Shown: piece by piece, positions 8,092 through 17,163 of the stretch
Position numbering within the stretch: position 1 is the stretch's first letter
How the letters are laid out: every line of letters begins with the position of its first letter
DNA from: Paractinoplanes tereljensis
Lineage (GTDB): Bacteria; Actinomycetota; Actinomycetes; Mycobacteriales; Micromonosporaceae
NCBI RefSeq assembly: GCF_016862435.1
Contig: NZ_BOMY01000050.1
Span: 124,001-188,000 of the forward strand
Direction: 5' to 3'
Length of the DNA: 64,000 nt
Translations under genes and position numbers: made by a program
The notes under the pieces: generated by a model
Databases searched by the model: none
Told to the model about the DNA's origin: nothing
Seen by the model: the letters and a program-made list of their open reading frames with translations, nothing else

Positions 8092-8425
8092 ATAGTCTCA
8101 TTCCGGGCGGTCCATCACGCTACGTTCCGGATACAGCAGTCGGCACCCGCCCCGTGGGCGAGTGCCGACTTGCTGGCCACCTCTGATCGCGCAGGCGACC
8201 GATCACAACCAGGCGCGGGGATCTCTGCCACACGCACCCGATCTGATGTCGAACAGAAGCATCACCCGGTGCCCTCTTTCCGTCCCGCACCAACTGTGCG
8301 TTTCCCCTCTTCGGGTGACGGTGGGCGGCAACGGGGTCGCAAGCCACGCGTCATCTCGGGCGGTTAGGCTCACTTCGAGTGGGAATGAAAAGAAGGTTTT
8401 CACCATCTCGCCGGAGGACATCGCC
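8092..8425. other. Divergent intergenic region with a stable hairpin
   Basis: 334 bp between divergent genes. AGTCGGCACCCGCC (8138-8151) pairs with GGCGAGTGCCGACT (8157-8170) over 14 positions with one mismatch. No protein-coding signal is convincing here. The hairpin could be a leader structure or an insulating terminator. Confidence 0.45.
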
Positions 8426-8956
8426 ATGAGTCTCGACCGCGCCGTAGCCCCGGATCCGTACGACATCCTGCCCCCGGTCCCGTCCTTCACGGTGACCAGC
8501 ACGGACGTCACGGATGGGCAGCCGCTCGACGATTTGTTCGTACACACCAGCGTGGGCGGCAAGAACCTGTCACCCCAGCTCGCCTGGTCGGGTTTCCCCG
8601 CCGAGACCCGCGGTTTCGTGGTGACCTGCTTCGACCCGGACGCGCCGACCGGAAGCGGTTTCTGGCACTGGGTGCTGGTCAACCTCCCGGCGAGCGTCAC
8701 CGAGCTGGAGCGCGGCATCGAGCAGCTGCCGGAGGGCGCGTTCTGCGTCCGCAGCGACTACGGCGACAACAATTACGGCGGGGCCGCGCCGCCGCCCGGT
8801 GACCGCCCTCATCGGTACGTGTTCGCGGTGCACGCGATCGACGTGGACGCGCTCGAGGTCGGGCCGGCCGCCTCCCCGGCGTACGTCGGCTTCAACCTGG
8901 CCTTCCACACCCTGGCCCGGGCCACCATCCGGCCGACCTTCCAGGTCCGCGGCTGA
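8426..8956 (+). CDS. YbhB/YbcL-family PEBP-like protein
   Basis: A 176-residue phosphatidylethanolamine-binding-protein family member, the size typical of the bacterial YbhB/YbcL group. The fold signatures are present: the CFDPDAPTGSGFWHWVLVNLP strand and ligand-pocket region, and GAAPPPGDRPHRYVFAVHAID. The biochemical role of bacterial members is poorly known; Raf-kinase-inhibitor-like names in databases come from fold only. GGAGGA (8413-8418) lies 7 nt before the ATG, which settles the start although the frame is open further upstream. No signal peptide is seen, so it is cytosolic. Confidence 0.88.
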   Translation: MSLDRAVAPDPYDILPPVPSFTVTSTDVTDGQPLDDLFVHTSVGGKNLSPQLAWSGFPAETRGFVVTCFDPDAPTGSGFWHWVLVNLPASVTELERGIEQLPEGAFCVRSDYGDNNYGGAAPPPGDRPHRYVFAVHAIDVDALEVGPAASPAYVGFNLAFHTLARATIRPTFQVRG

Positions 8957-8968
8957 TTCTGTGCAGCA

Positions 8969-8998
8969 AAAAGCCGCCGGGCTTGCCCGGCGGCTTTT
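8969..8998. terminator. Bidirectional rho-independent terminator
   Basis: A 14-bp perfect inverted repeat, AAAAGCCGCCGGGC and GCCCGGCGGCTTTT, with runs of T on either strand. It serves the PEBP gene (+) and the methyltransferase gene (-), which converge here. Confidence 0.9.
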
Positions 8999-9017
8999 CT
9001 GTGTCCCGTGCTGTACG

Positions 9018-9731
9018 TCAGGCTGGGGTGCGCGCCACCACGAAGACCGACTGGCCGAACGGCGGCTTCATGATCGACTCGGCGGCCTTGGTCACCGGCA
9101 GCACGACCGAGTCGTACACCTTGACCATCGGGCCTTCCTTGGGCGCCAGCTTGAAGATGCTGGTCGCGCCGTAGTAGCCGATCAGGCCGAGCGCGTTGGC
9201 GTAGTGCAGCTTCTCGATTTCGAGGCCGGCCTCGCTCATCGCGGCCTTCATCGACTTCTTGGTGTAGCGCCGGATGTGGCCGGTCGCGATGTCGACCTGG
9301 CTCATCGCGAACATGAACGCGGGCACGATCAGGATGATCCGGCCGCCGGGGCGGACCAGCTCGGCCATGCTGCGCAGCGCGCCGACATGGTCCTCGATGT
9401 GCTCCAGCACGTTGTACGACACCGCGGCGCTGTACTCACCCGCGGCGTCGGCGGCCGGCAGGAGCATCTGCCGTACGTCGATGTTCGGGTAGTCGGCCAT
9501 GCGCTCCTTGAGCAGCACGAGCCGGTCCGGGTCGGCTTCGGTCGCCGTGAACCGCGGAAGGTGCTCAGCCCACTCGATCGCGTAGTCGCCGAGACCGCTG
9601 CCGATCTCGATCGGGTTGTCGCCGAGATAGGGGAGAGCGAGCTCGACGAACCACCGACGGTGGTTCACGGCCGTGGCGAGGCCCTCGAGCACTTCGGACT
9701 GGATCCGCTGGTCTCCAGTGATGTCTGCCAT
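9018..9731 (-). CDS. Class I SAM-dependent methyltransferase
   Basis: A 237-residue Rossmann-fold methyltransferase. Motif I is IEIGSGLGDYA, followed by the acidic residue of ATEADPD and the post-motif VSYNVLEHIEDHVGAL, then RPGGRIILIVP. This is the UbiE/MenG-like methyltransferase_11 or _12 type; the substrate is not evident. The ATG at 9731, with GAGGGA 8-9 nt upstream, is preferred over an ATG 33 codons earlier. It is divergent from a GT-C-like membrane protein, and GT-C proteins and small methyltransferases often occur together in cell-envelope glycan loci, so a role in glycolipid or envelope chemistry is possible but unproven. Confidence 0.85.
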   Translation of the reverse strand: MADITGDQRIQSEVLEGLATAVNHRRWFVELALPYLGDNPIEIGSGLGDYAIEWAEHLPRFTATEADPDRLVLLKERMADYPNIDVRQMLLPAADAAGEYSAAVSYNVLEHIEDHVGALRSMAELVRPGGRIILIVPAFMFAMSQVDIATGHIRRYTKKSMKAAMSEAGLEIEKLHYANALGLIGYYGATSIFKLAPKEGPMVKVYDSVVLPVTKAAESIMKPPFGQSVFVVARTPA

Positions 9732-9996
9732 AAGTAGAGTTCCCTCGTCTTGCCGATCGAAGCTGACAGCGGGACCGAACGAGTTAACCATCCGGCGCGC
9801 CGAACCGAAAGTTGAGGCGCCTCCGGCCACCCATTATTTGCCTGATTGAGACATAGCCAGGCTGGGTACTGTGCTTCGTTGCACTCCATGCCTTGCTGGC
9901 TGCGGATACCCGGAATACACCGTTCATATCGGCTCGATCACGCCTCGGCCGCTCGACACAACACTGTTACCAACCTCGGTTAGGCTCGCCGATGCT

Positions 9997-11982
9997 ATGA
10001 CGATTACGGGTATTGACTCGACAGGCCAGTCGGCCGGCGGGAACGTTCTGCCGCCGCGTCAAGTGACCGACACCGAGGACTTGGACGCGGAGCTACGTGC
10101 CCTCGACACGGGCGTCGAGACGGCTGCGCCGGTCTCCGTCCTTCCCGAGGTCGAAGCCGCCCCTGAGCTGGAACGGGAGGCGGCCAGACCCCGCCGCCGA
10201 CCCCGCTGGCTCAACTGGCGGGACGTTCTTGCGATAGCGACATTCATCGCTGTAGCCCTCTACCTGACATCGCCGTTGTGGCTCAATCTTGATCATGAGT
10301 CGCTCGACGATCCACAGGATCAGGCATTCTTTGAGTGGATGTTGGCGCACGGCGCACGGGTGTTCACCGACGGCGTCTATCCGTTCTTCTCCGATCGCAT
10401 GAATTACCCCGATGGGGTGAACATGATGGCCAACACCTCGGTGTTGGCCGTTTCCTTGCCCTTGGCGCCGGTGACTCTGCTGTTCGGCCCGCACGTGACT
10501 TACAACGTATTTTTGACGTTGGCTTTGGCGTTCACCGGCATCTCGTGGTATTTCGTTCTTTCCCGCCAGTTCGTCAGTTCTCGGCTGGCCGCCTGGGTGG
10601 GTGCGCTGTTCTGCACGTTCGCGCCCAGCATGGTGTCGCACGCCGGCGGTCATCCGAACATCGTCTCGCAATTCCTGGTCCCGCTGATCATTTGGCGGAC
10701 GCTGCGGTTGCGCGACGGACGGGCTCTGCGAAACGGGCTGATCCTGTCCGGACTGCTGATCTGGCAGGCCTTCATCAACCTCGAGATCCTCTTCATGACC
10801 GCGGTCGGCCTGGGCTTCTTCTGCGCGGTCATGGCGGTGGTCCGACGCAAGCGGCACCCCGGTGAGGTGCGCGGATTCGTCCGCGGCCTGCTCGTGGCCG
10901 GGTCGGTCACGCTGGCCGTGCTGGCCTATCCGCTGTCGGTTCAGTTCTTCGGACCGCAGAGCTATCACGGCCTGCCGCAGTTCGTCCGGAACTTCGGAGC
11001 TGATCTCGGTTCGTTCACCGCGTATTCCAGCCGATCGCTCGCCGGTAACTCGGTCCTGGCCGAGCGGCTCTCCCAGAATGCGCAGGAAGAGAACGCATTC
11101 TTCGGCTGGGGACTGGTCATTCTGTTCTTCGGCTTGCTCGTCTGGATGCGACGCTCCGCGGCCGTCTTGATGCTCGGCGCGGTGGCACTTCTCTTCGGGG
11201 CGATGTCACTCGGTCCGCGAATTTTCCTCAACGGGATCAACACTGGCGTTCCGGGCATCTGGGCAGTTCTGCACAGCGTTCCGGTGCTCAACTCGGCCGT
11301 TCCGACCCGCTGGGCCATGGCTATCGCCCCGGTGGTCGGCATCCTGATCGCCCTCGGCGTGCAGCGCGCCACCGAGCTGATCAGGACGCAGCCGTCCGCC
11401 CGCGGCCCGGTTCGAGTGGCGATGATCACGGCGGTCGCGATGGCGCTGGTGCCGCTCGCGCCGACTCCGCTGGCCACCAAGAAGATGGCGCCCACGCCCG
11501 AGTTCGTCACCTCCGGCGCCTGGAAGCAGTACGTCGACGACAACCACACCGTGGTGACCCTGCCGCTGCCCGACTCGAGCTACCCCGACCCGCTGCGGTG
11601 GAGCGCGCTCACCGGACAGGACATGCGCATCGCCAGCGCGTACGCGTTGTTGCCCAACCAGAACCCGCTGAACCCGAGCGACCGCACCGCGATCTTCTCG
11701 CCGCCGTGGCGGCCGACAAGCGGCCTGATCGCGTCGATCCGGCAGGGCAACCCGATCCCCGAGATCACCGACACCCGTCGCGAGATGACCCTCGCCGACC
11801 TGCGGTACTGGAAGGCCGGCGTGGTCATGCTGACCCCGCAGGTGCGCGACGTCGAGATGCTGCGCGCGATGATCGACCTGCTGGGCTTCGAGCCCACCTG
11901 GACCGGCGGCGCCTGGATCTGGGACGTCCGCCACCTGGTCGACGACCCGAACGCGGTTCTCACCGGCCCCGACATCAGCTGA
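9997..11982 (+). CDS. Large multi-pass membrane protein, GT-C glycosyltransferase-like
   Basis: A 661-residue integral membrane protein. After about 90 soluble residues (acidic, then RPRRRPRWLNW) the first helix DVLAIATFIAVALYLTSPLWLN leads to an extracellular loop with LDDPQDQAFFEWMLAHG and NYPDGVNMM, a pattern seen in GT-C fold glycosyltransferases that use polyprenyl-phosphate sugars. About ten further hydrophobic helices follow, then a soluble C-terminal domain of about 140 residues (from about 525). The donor and acceptor are unknown. The ATG at 9997 is preferred; an in-frame opening 42 codons upstream looks non-coding. It could equally be an uncharacterised transporter-like protein. Confidence 0.65.
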   Translation: MTITGIDSTGQSAGGNVLPPRQVTDTEDLDAELRALDTGVETAAPVSVLPEVEAAPELEREAARPRRRPRWLNWRDVLAIATFIAVALYLTSPLWLNLDHESLDDPQDQAFFEWMLAHGARVFTDGVYPFFSDRMNYPDGVNMMANTSVLAVSLPLAPVTLLFGPHVTYNVFLTLALAFTGISWYFVLSRQFVSSRLAAWVGALFCTFAPSMVSHAGGHPNIVSQFLVPLIIWRTLRLRDGRALRNGLILSGLLIWQAFINLEILFMTAVGLGFFCAVMAVVRRKRHPGEVRGFVRGLLVAGSVTLAVLAYPLSVQFFGPQSYHGLPQFVRNFGADLGSFTAYSSRSLAGNSVLAERLSQNAQEENAFFGWGLVILFFGLLVWMRRSAAVLMLGAVALLFGAMSLGPRIFLNGINTGVPGIWAVLHSVPVLNSAVPTRWAMAIAPVVGILIALGVQRATELIRTQPSARGPVRVAMITAVAMALVPLAPTPLATKKMAPTPEFVTSGAWKQYVDDNHTVVTLPLPDSSYPDPLRWSALTGQDMRIASAYALLPNQNPLNPSDRTAIFSPPWRPTSGLIASIRQGNPIPEITDTRREMTLADLRYWKAGVVMLTPQVRDVEMLRAMIDLLGFEPTWTGGAWIWDVRHLVDDPNAVLTGPDIS

Positions 11983-11984
11983 GC

Positions 11985-12070
11985 GGGGCGGTCGCCTGAC
12001 CGCCCCCTCCCGGTTCTCCGGCGCCCCGATCGTGACCGTCCAGATGCTGGTGTTGTTCCTCCAGCATCTG
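11985..12070. terminator. Two adjacent hairpins between convergent genes
   Basis: GGGGCGGTC-gcct-GACCGCCCC (11985-12006) directly follows the membrane protein stop. CAGATGCTGG and CCAGCATCTG (12041-12070, 10-nt loop) lies just beyond the end of the PycTM gene on the other strand. Together they probably end transcription from both sides. Confidence 0.65.
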
Positions 12071-12084
12071 CGCCGACGGGGCGC

Positions 12085-12675
12085 CTATCGGAACGTCAGG
12101 ACCCCGATGATCGTGAGGAAACCGGCCAGCGCCACCACCAGCGCGACCTGAAGCAGCCGATGCTTGATCCAAGTCGTCCGGGCCATGGCCACCAATTGCC
12201 GGGACACCTGCGCGAATTGGTCCTCGAGAGTTAGATGCGCGAGCTGATGGGCCAATTCGCCCGCTTGCCGGCGGCGGAGATCGCCGAAGTAGATCGTTCC
12301 CCGATTCTTTCGCATCGTTCGGCTGCCGCCGAGGAGCGGAAAGACGACCGCGGTGGTCAGCAGGCCGGCCAGTACGCATAGCAGTAAAGCGCCGGTCAAC
12401 GCGCCGGATCGCCAGCCTTCCAAATTCGCGAGAATGTTTCCGTTCTGACTTCGGGCAGTCAGTAGCGCACTCAGCGCGACTCCGTCCACCGCCAGAAAAA
12501 TAGAAGCCTTGGCGTCAATCCTGGCCACCCAGCCCTCCTGGGCGGCGTGTGCCCGCCACGCGCCTTCCAGGTTGATTTTGCCCTGCTCCAGCCCCGTCTG
12601 TCGGCGTTCGTCCGCCGCCCTGGTCGTCCTCGGTGCGGGCATGGGCCGGGTCGCAGCAGATTGTCGTCGACTCAT
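12085..12675 (-). CDS. Pycsar-type membrane effector (PycTM, DUF5706)
   Basis: A 196-residue membrane protein matching the PycTM/DUF5706 family: a helix with WVARIDAKASIFLAVDGVAL entering the first transmembrane segment, a second segment (ALLLCVLAGLLTTAVVFPLL), the loop hallmark NRGTIYFGDLR, then QVSRQLVAMARTTWIKHRLLQ and a last membrane helix. In Pycsar antiphage defence, proteins of this family bind cCMP or cUMP made by a partner cyclase and damage the membrane. Here the gene is divergent from a cyclase gene 231 bp away rather than in one operon. It has a charged N-terminal tail of about 35 residues. No ribosome binding site precedes the ATG, so the mRNA may be leaderless. Confidence 0.82.
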   Translation of the reverse strand: MSRRQSAATRPMPAPRTTRAADERRQTGLEQGKINLEGAWRAHAAQEGWVARIDAKASIFLAVDGVALSALLTARSQNGNILANLEGWRSGALTGALLLCVLAGLLTTAVVFPLLGGSRTMRKNRGTIYFGDLRRRQAGELAHQLAHLTLEDQFAQVSRQLVAMARTTWIKHRLLQVALVVALAGFLTIIGVLTFR

Positions 12676-12906
12676 ATTCGTAGAGTTATCACCCGCCCGC
12701 CACCCCGTTCAATAGCGTTTATCGCGTTGATCTTTTCATCGGCCCCGGCGTTTGCACCCGTGTTGCACTGTGATTGTGCGGGTGGGCCGCAAGTGGCCTG
12801 GACTGCGGATCTGTGACACGGCATTCCGCCTTTTGCGGTGATCGAAATACTGATCTTGTAGTTGGCTGTCATGATCTGCGCCGAAATGATGAAACGGGAG
12901 AACGAG
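12676..12906. promoter_or_regulatory. Divergent promoter region between PycTM and cyclase genes
   Basis: 231 bp separating the effector from the cyclase operon; promoters for both must lie here. The segment 12757-12787 holds CACCCG and CGGGTG as inverted arms around TTGCACTGTGATTGTGC, which includes a TGTGA like one half of a Crp-type site. The second half-site is missing, so binding by the nearby Crp-family protein is only a suggestion. Confidence 0.4.
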
Positions 12907-13653
12907 ATGACAAGACGCGCCGTTGGGCGCCACCCATTGCTGTCCGCCGACGCTCGCGGTTACAGCGAGGGAAACGGTAGGCGCCAACTGGCCTATCAGC
13001 AGGGTCTTGTCGACTTGATGGCGTCGAGCGCGAAGTCGGCGGGCCTGCGGCGCCAGGACTGGGACTGCCAGAAGGCGGGCGACGGGGAGTTGGCGATCCT
13101 GCCGCCCGACGAGCCGGAGAACGTCCTGATCGACGACTTCTGCCGAATCCTGGCCGAGAACATCGCCGACTACAACGAGGACCGCGTCGCCGGTGCCCGG
13201 CTGCGACTGCGACTCGCCATCCACAACGGCGTGGTCGAGCCGGGTGCGAACGGCTACGCCGGTGCCGGGGTCGTCGTGGTGAGCCGCCTGGTCAACGCGG
13301 ACGCGGCGCGAGCCGTTCAGGACGCGCTGCCGGAGGCCGGCCTGGTAGTGATCCTCTCGAACCGGGTCTTCCTCGACACCGTTGCGTCCGGGCACACCGC
13401 TATCCGGGCACACCGCTTCCGCAAGGTTGCCGTCCAGGTCAAGGAATACCGCGATGAGGCCTGGCTGCATGCTCCCGGCTTCGACCTGCGCGACGTGGAC
13501 CTGACCGGTGGCCCCGTTCCCGGCGCCCAGCCTGCCCCGGACCCGCCGCCGGGGAATGAATCGGCCGGGCCGGCCCGGCCGAGCATGACCAACAACTTCC
13601 ACGGTGAGGTTACGGCCGGGGTGATCGGGATCCAGGAGAACCACTATGGCTGA
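12907..13653 (+). CDS. Class III nucleotide cyclase-like protein with C-terminal amyloid-type motif
   Basis: A 248-residue protein with a class III cyclase fold: LLSADARGYS (metal-binding Asp15, matching the FADIxGFT motif), KAGDGELAILP (second Asp59), RLRLAIHNGVV, and the GVVVVSRLVNA helix near the catalytic Arg/Asn region. The product (cAMP, cGMP, cCMP or cUMP) cannot be read safely from sequence; the divergent PycTM gene suggests a pyrimidine cyclic nucleotide. A Pro-rich linker (about 203-226) ends in NNFHGEVTAGVIG..., the last 20 residues, which resemble RHIM/BASS amyloid signalling motifs and closely match a motif in the next protein. The ATG at 12907 has GGGAG 6 nt upstream; earlier in-frame starts lack one. 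It overlaps the next gene by 8 nt. Confidence 0.8.
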   Translation: MTRRAVGRHPLLSADARGYSEGNGRRQLAYQQGLVDLMASSAKSAGLRRQDWDCQKAGDGELAILPPDEPENVLIDDFCRILAENIADYNEDRVAGARLRLRLAIHNGVVEPGANGYAGAGVVVVSRLVNADAARAVQDALPEAGLVVILSNRVFLDTVASGHTAIRAHRFRKVAVQVKEYRDEAWLHAPGFDLRDVDLTGGPVPGAQPAPDPPPGNESAGPARPSMTNNFHGEVTAGVIGIQENHYG

Positions 13654-15733
13654 GTCCGAAGTGGAGGACGTCCCCGCTGAACCGGAGGGCGACGAGGCCT
13701 CGACCAGGCGGCCGCCCGACGAGGACAAGGACGACGGTCCGGGTCGGTCCGACCGAAGCACCAAGAAGATCGCGGAGGTCGTCAACAACTTCACCGGCAT
13801 GGTCATGGCCGGGACGATCGGGATGGGGGACGGCCGGGGCGGCCGGACCGCCGCGCCTCGGGTGCTCACCGGCCGGCTCGACGATGACGAGGTGAAGGCG
13901 GAGACCGAGTTCTACTCCAGGCCGGTGACGTTCGACGAGGCGCTCGGGCGGTTGATCAGCGACCACGTCGTGCTGCTGTGCGGACCGACCGGCGTCGGGA
14001 AGCGAACCGGCGGGATCAACTTGCTCCGCGAGGTCACCACCGACCGCCTGGTGGTCATCTCGGCCGGCGACCTCAAGGAGCTGTCCCGGACCGACTATCG
14101 CCCGGGCCAGGGTTACCTGGTCGTCAACCGGGTCGACGACAGCCGGGTCGACGACGTCGACTTCGCGTGGCGGCGGGTGCGCGACCGGGTGCGCCGTTGT
14201 CGCGCCTACCTGGTGATCACCACCGTCGCGGCGATCGATCCACACGTCGAGCTGGTCGGGCAGATCGCCTGGAACCGGCCGGACATGCGGACCCTGGCCG
14301 GCTCGTACCTGGTGGACCAGGACATCGAGCCCGAGGCGATCGAACTCGTCGGCGACCGACTCCCGCCGGACTGCTCGATGGCCGATGTCGCCGCGGTCCT
14401 GCGATCGATCCGCGGTGGCGAGGAGCCGGAGGCGGCGATCGACAAGCTGTCCGAGCGATCGGCTCAGCGGGTTCGGGACTGGTTCGACAAGCACGAGAGT
14501 GACGCGCGGGCAATCGTCGACGTGGCCACCCTCGCCTTCCTCGGCGAGGTGATCTATCGCGAGTTTGAGTCGTTGCGCAAGGGCTTCGAGGCGGCGTTGC
14601 ACCGGCACGAGGCGATCAAGCCACCACGCACCCGCAGCGGCCGTCCGAAAGGGGCCGAGCCGGGGGAACATGTGCTCGCCGGCCGCAACCGGCTGATCTG
14701 CGACGACGGCCTGATTGTCGAGCGTCAGGTGGCCGGCCCGACCAGCACCCGGCGCGTGCTCGGTTTTCGCAGCGACGGTTACCGGCGGCACGTCCTCGCC
14801 GAACTGAGCCGGCGCTGTCAGACGCCGTTCTGGAACGCGGTGGCGGACTGGCTGACCGAACTGGTGGTGAGCGACGCCGACTCGGAGATCGCGTTCGGAC
14901 TCGCGGACCTGGCCGCCTGCGACTTCGACGAGGTCCAGATGACCTACCTGTCGCCCTGGTCGCGCGGCAAGATCGGCCCGACCGGGCAGGTCACCGCCGT
15001 CTTCGTGCTGTGGGCCATGTGCTTCCGGGACGACACCCAGCCGAGCGCCTTGAGGATCGCCAACTACTGGGCCAACCACGGGGATCCGGAGCAACGGTGG
15101 TCGGCGGCCATGGCGTACAGCGGAGTGCTCGGAGCAAGCGATCCGGCTCAGGCGATCCGGCAGCTCTGGCAGCTGATCGTGAGTGCGACGAAGGGCTTCG
15201 ACCAGGCGTGCCGAGCCATGGCCGTGCTGTTCGACACGCTGCTGGAGACCGGCTTCTCGGGCAAGGTGCTCTCGACGCTCGATCAGCAGCTACATCGGGA
15301 GCCGACCCGTCCGGCCGACCGGAACGCGGTTCTCCGGGCCCGGCACGTGCTGGTCGAAGTGCTGATCATGCGGGAGAACCGTCCGCGGGTGCCCGCCACC
15401 TTCCTCTACCTGGAGAAGTACCCGCATCGGCTGGAGCTGGTGGCGAGGCTATGGGCGGAGGGCATTCGTTACCGGCCCGGCCGGCCTCTCGTCCTCGACG
15501 CTCTCTGGCACGGGCTCAACCGGCTGGGACACATCACTGACGAGCCCATCGAGTTCGCTTCCCGGCTGGGTGAGGCACTGGTAAAGGCGTTGCCGGCCGA
15601 CGAGGTAACCCCCTTCTACCAGCATCTGCGGACCGTCGACGCGACCACTCGCACTCGCGCCAAGGGCCAGCGTTCGCCGGCCCTGGTGCTGCTTGACGTC
15701 ATCGAACGGCACTACCGCCGCAAGGCGAGTTGA
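13646..15733 (+). CDS. P-loop NTPase with N-terminal amyloid-type motif, probable signalling sensor
   Basis: A 695-residue protein I cannot assign to a named family. An acidic disordered start leads to IAEVVNNFTGMVMAGTIG (about 42-59), which matches the C-terminal motif of the cyclase (NNF-x-G-x-V-x-A-G-x-I-G). A Walker A loop, LCGPTGVGKRTGG (residues 111-123), follows, with a hydrophobic strand and acidic pair at GYLVVNRVDD as a possible Walker B. The remaining 400 residues are mainly helical and could form a repeat-like sensor. The layout recalls STAND/NLR-type NTPases that pass signals through amyloid motifs. AGGAG at 13634-13638 gives the start. Canonical STAND landmarks such as the GxP motif were not identified. 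Confidence 0.7.
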   Translation: MAESEVEDVPAEPEGDEASTRRPPDEDKDDGPGRSDRSTKKIAEVVNNFTGMVMAGTIGMGDGRGGRTAAPRVLTGRLDDDEVKAETEFYSRPVTFDEALGRLISDHVVLLCGPTGVGKRTGGINLLREVTTDRLVVISAGDLKELSRTDYRPGQGYLVVNRVDDSRVDDVDFAWRRVRDRVRRCRAYLVITTVAAIDPHVELVGQIAWNRPDMRTLAGSYLVDQDIEPEAIELVGDRLPPDCSMADVAAVLRSIRGGEEPEAAIDKLSERSAQRVRDWFDKHESDARAIVDVATLAFLGEVIYREFESLRKGFEAALHRHEAIKPPRTRSGRPKGAEPGEHVLAGRNRLICDDGLIVERQVAGPTSTRRVLGFRSDGYRRHVLAELSRRCQTPFWNAVADWLTELVVSDADSEIAFGLADLAACDFDEVQMTYLSPWSRGKIGPTGQVTAVFVLWAMCFRDDTQPSALRIANYWANHGDPEQRWSAAMAYSGVLGASDPAQAIRQLWQLIVSATKGFDQACRAMAVLFDTLLETGFSGKVLSTLDQQLHREPTRPADRNAVLRARHVLVEVLIMRENRPRVPATFLYLEKYPHRLELVARLWAEGIRYRPGRPLVLDALWHGLNRLGHITDEPIEFASRLGEALVKALPADEVTPFYQHLRTVDATTRTRAKGQRSPALVLLDVIERHYRRKAS

Positions 15734-15744
15734 AAGAGGTTCCC

Positions 15745-17163
15745 ATGCCCGGCTACCCCGTAGTCCGTACGGAATTCTTGAAGGACGCCCCCAGCCGCGG
15801 ACTCCTCGGCCTGGGAAAGAAGCGGCGCGACGCCGATGAACTGCCGAAGGCCGGTGCCCATGAGGTCTGGGTGTACCGGGTGGAGGGCCGCTACGTCGTC
15901 AACCGCGGCGAGCTCGCCCGCGACGACGACAATGTGGTTCGCGCCGACTGCGTTTCCCTGGTCAACATCAGCCGGGGTATGCCGATCACCGTCGAGATGA
16001 CCATCCCGTCGGCCGAGGCGAGCAACTTCATCATGCGCATCACCTTCTCCTGCACGGTGACCGATCCGGCGCTGGTGGTCCGCGAGAACGTGCAGGCCTC
16101 CGAGGCGATCCTGGCGTACCTCCAGCGGGACGGGAAGCTGGGGCACCTCGCCCTCGGCCTGCGGATGGCCCACCTCAACCAACTGCGCCGTGAGGCCACC
16201 GCGCGAATTCGCGCCTACACCGAGGTCAAACCACCCGATGTGCACGGTTTGGACCTGCGATTCCTGGGCGTGGAGGTGCTGACTCCGCCGGATCTCGAGC
16301 AGTTCGAGAAACGACGCCGCGAGGCCGAGGCCGAACACACCCTTCAGCGGCAGCGTGTCGGTTACCACCAGGACGACGAGTTGGACGCCGAGCGGCACAC
16401 GCAGGGTCTGGAGGGCCGCCGGCGCGGTGGCAAGCATGCCGCCGACCGGGTCGACCAGGAGCACTCCCACCAGCAGGCGCGCAAGGAACAGCAGCATATC
16501 CAGCAGGTGCAGGCCGAGCAGCTGGCGTTCGCCCGCCGCGAGGTCGAGTACGCGTTCGAGTCGTTCGGCGGCGACCCCTTGAAGGCGCTGATCTTCGCGC
16601 AGGCCAAGGGTGAGATCGACGCCAAGGAACTGGCCGAACGCATGGTGGCCGACGAACGCGATCGCGTCGAGTACACCCGCCGGCAGGGGGACCTGGACCG
16701 CGATGACGACCGCATGCAGATCTCCTGGACGCACGACGAGCGGACCAAGGCACTGTCCTCCGACCGGGACGAGCAACGGGAGGCGTCGAACCACCGGCGG
16801 CTGATGGAGCTCGAGACCGTACGGGCTGAGCGCCAGGAGATACGGGACCGTCGCCAGGAAGATCGTGAGGACCGGCACAAGCAGCTGGACATGCAGCTGG
16901 ACGTCCTGCGCGAGCTCGCCAAACGCGGACACCTGGACATGATCAACGTGCAGGTCGACAAGCTCGTCACGGACATCTACGGCGGGACACCGGCGGTAAG
17001 CAACCCGGACCGCGGGGCGCTGCCCGAGGCCGACCAGCCCGCACCGATCGAGGCCGAGAAGTCGGCGTCGTCCGAGACCGGCACGGACGACGGGGAGAAC
17101 GACAACGACCCCGTCGAGATCGACATCGAATCCAAGGACGAGGACGATGACCCCGGGCGCTGA
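15745..17163 (+). CDS. SPFH/band 7-like protein with long coiled coil
   Basis: A 472-residue protein. Residues about 35-190 look like an SPFH (stomatin/flotillin) domain: GMPITVEMTIPSAE, FIMRITFSCTVTDPALVV, a helical stretch and LDLRFLGVEVLTPPDLEQF. Residues about 190-420 are highly charged coiled coil rich in Arg, Glu and Gln, and the tail is very acidic. There is no transmembrane helix, so membrane contact would be through the SPFH domain or through the DUF4407 protein encoded next. It may form a scaffold for the cyclase and NTPase. The start is ATG at 15745, with AGAGG 5 nt before it. The gene begins 11 nt after the NTPase gene and overlaps the next by 17 nt. Confidence 0.65.
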   Translation: MPGYPVVRTEFLKDAPSRGLLGLGKKRRDADELPKAGAHEVWVYRVEGRYVVNRGELARDDDNVVRADCVSLVNISRGMPITVEMTIPSAEASNFIMRITFSCTVTDPALVVRENVQASEAILAYLQRDGKLGHLALGLRMAHLNQLRREATARIRAYTEVKPPDVHGLDLRFLGVEVLTPPDLEQFEKRRREAEAEHTLQRQRVGYHQDDELDAERHTQGLEGRRRGGKHAADRVDQEHSHQQARKEQQHIQQVQAEQLAFARREVEYAFESFGGDPLKALIFAQAKGEIDAKELAERMVADERDRVEYTRRQGDLDRDDDRMQISWTHDERTKALSSDRDEQREASNHRRLMELETVRAERQEIRDRRQEDREDRHKQLDMQLDVLRELAKRGHLDMINVQVDKLVTDIYGGTPAVSNPDRGALPEADQPAPIEAEKSASSETGTDDGENDNDPVEIDIESKDEDDDPGR

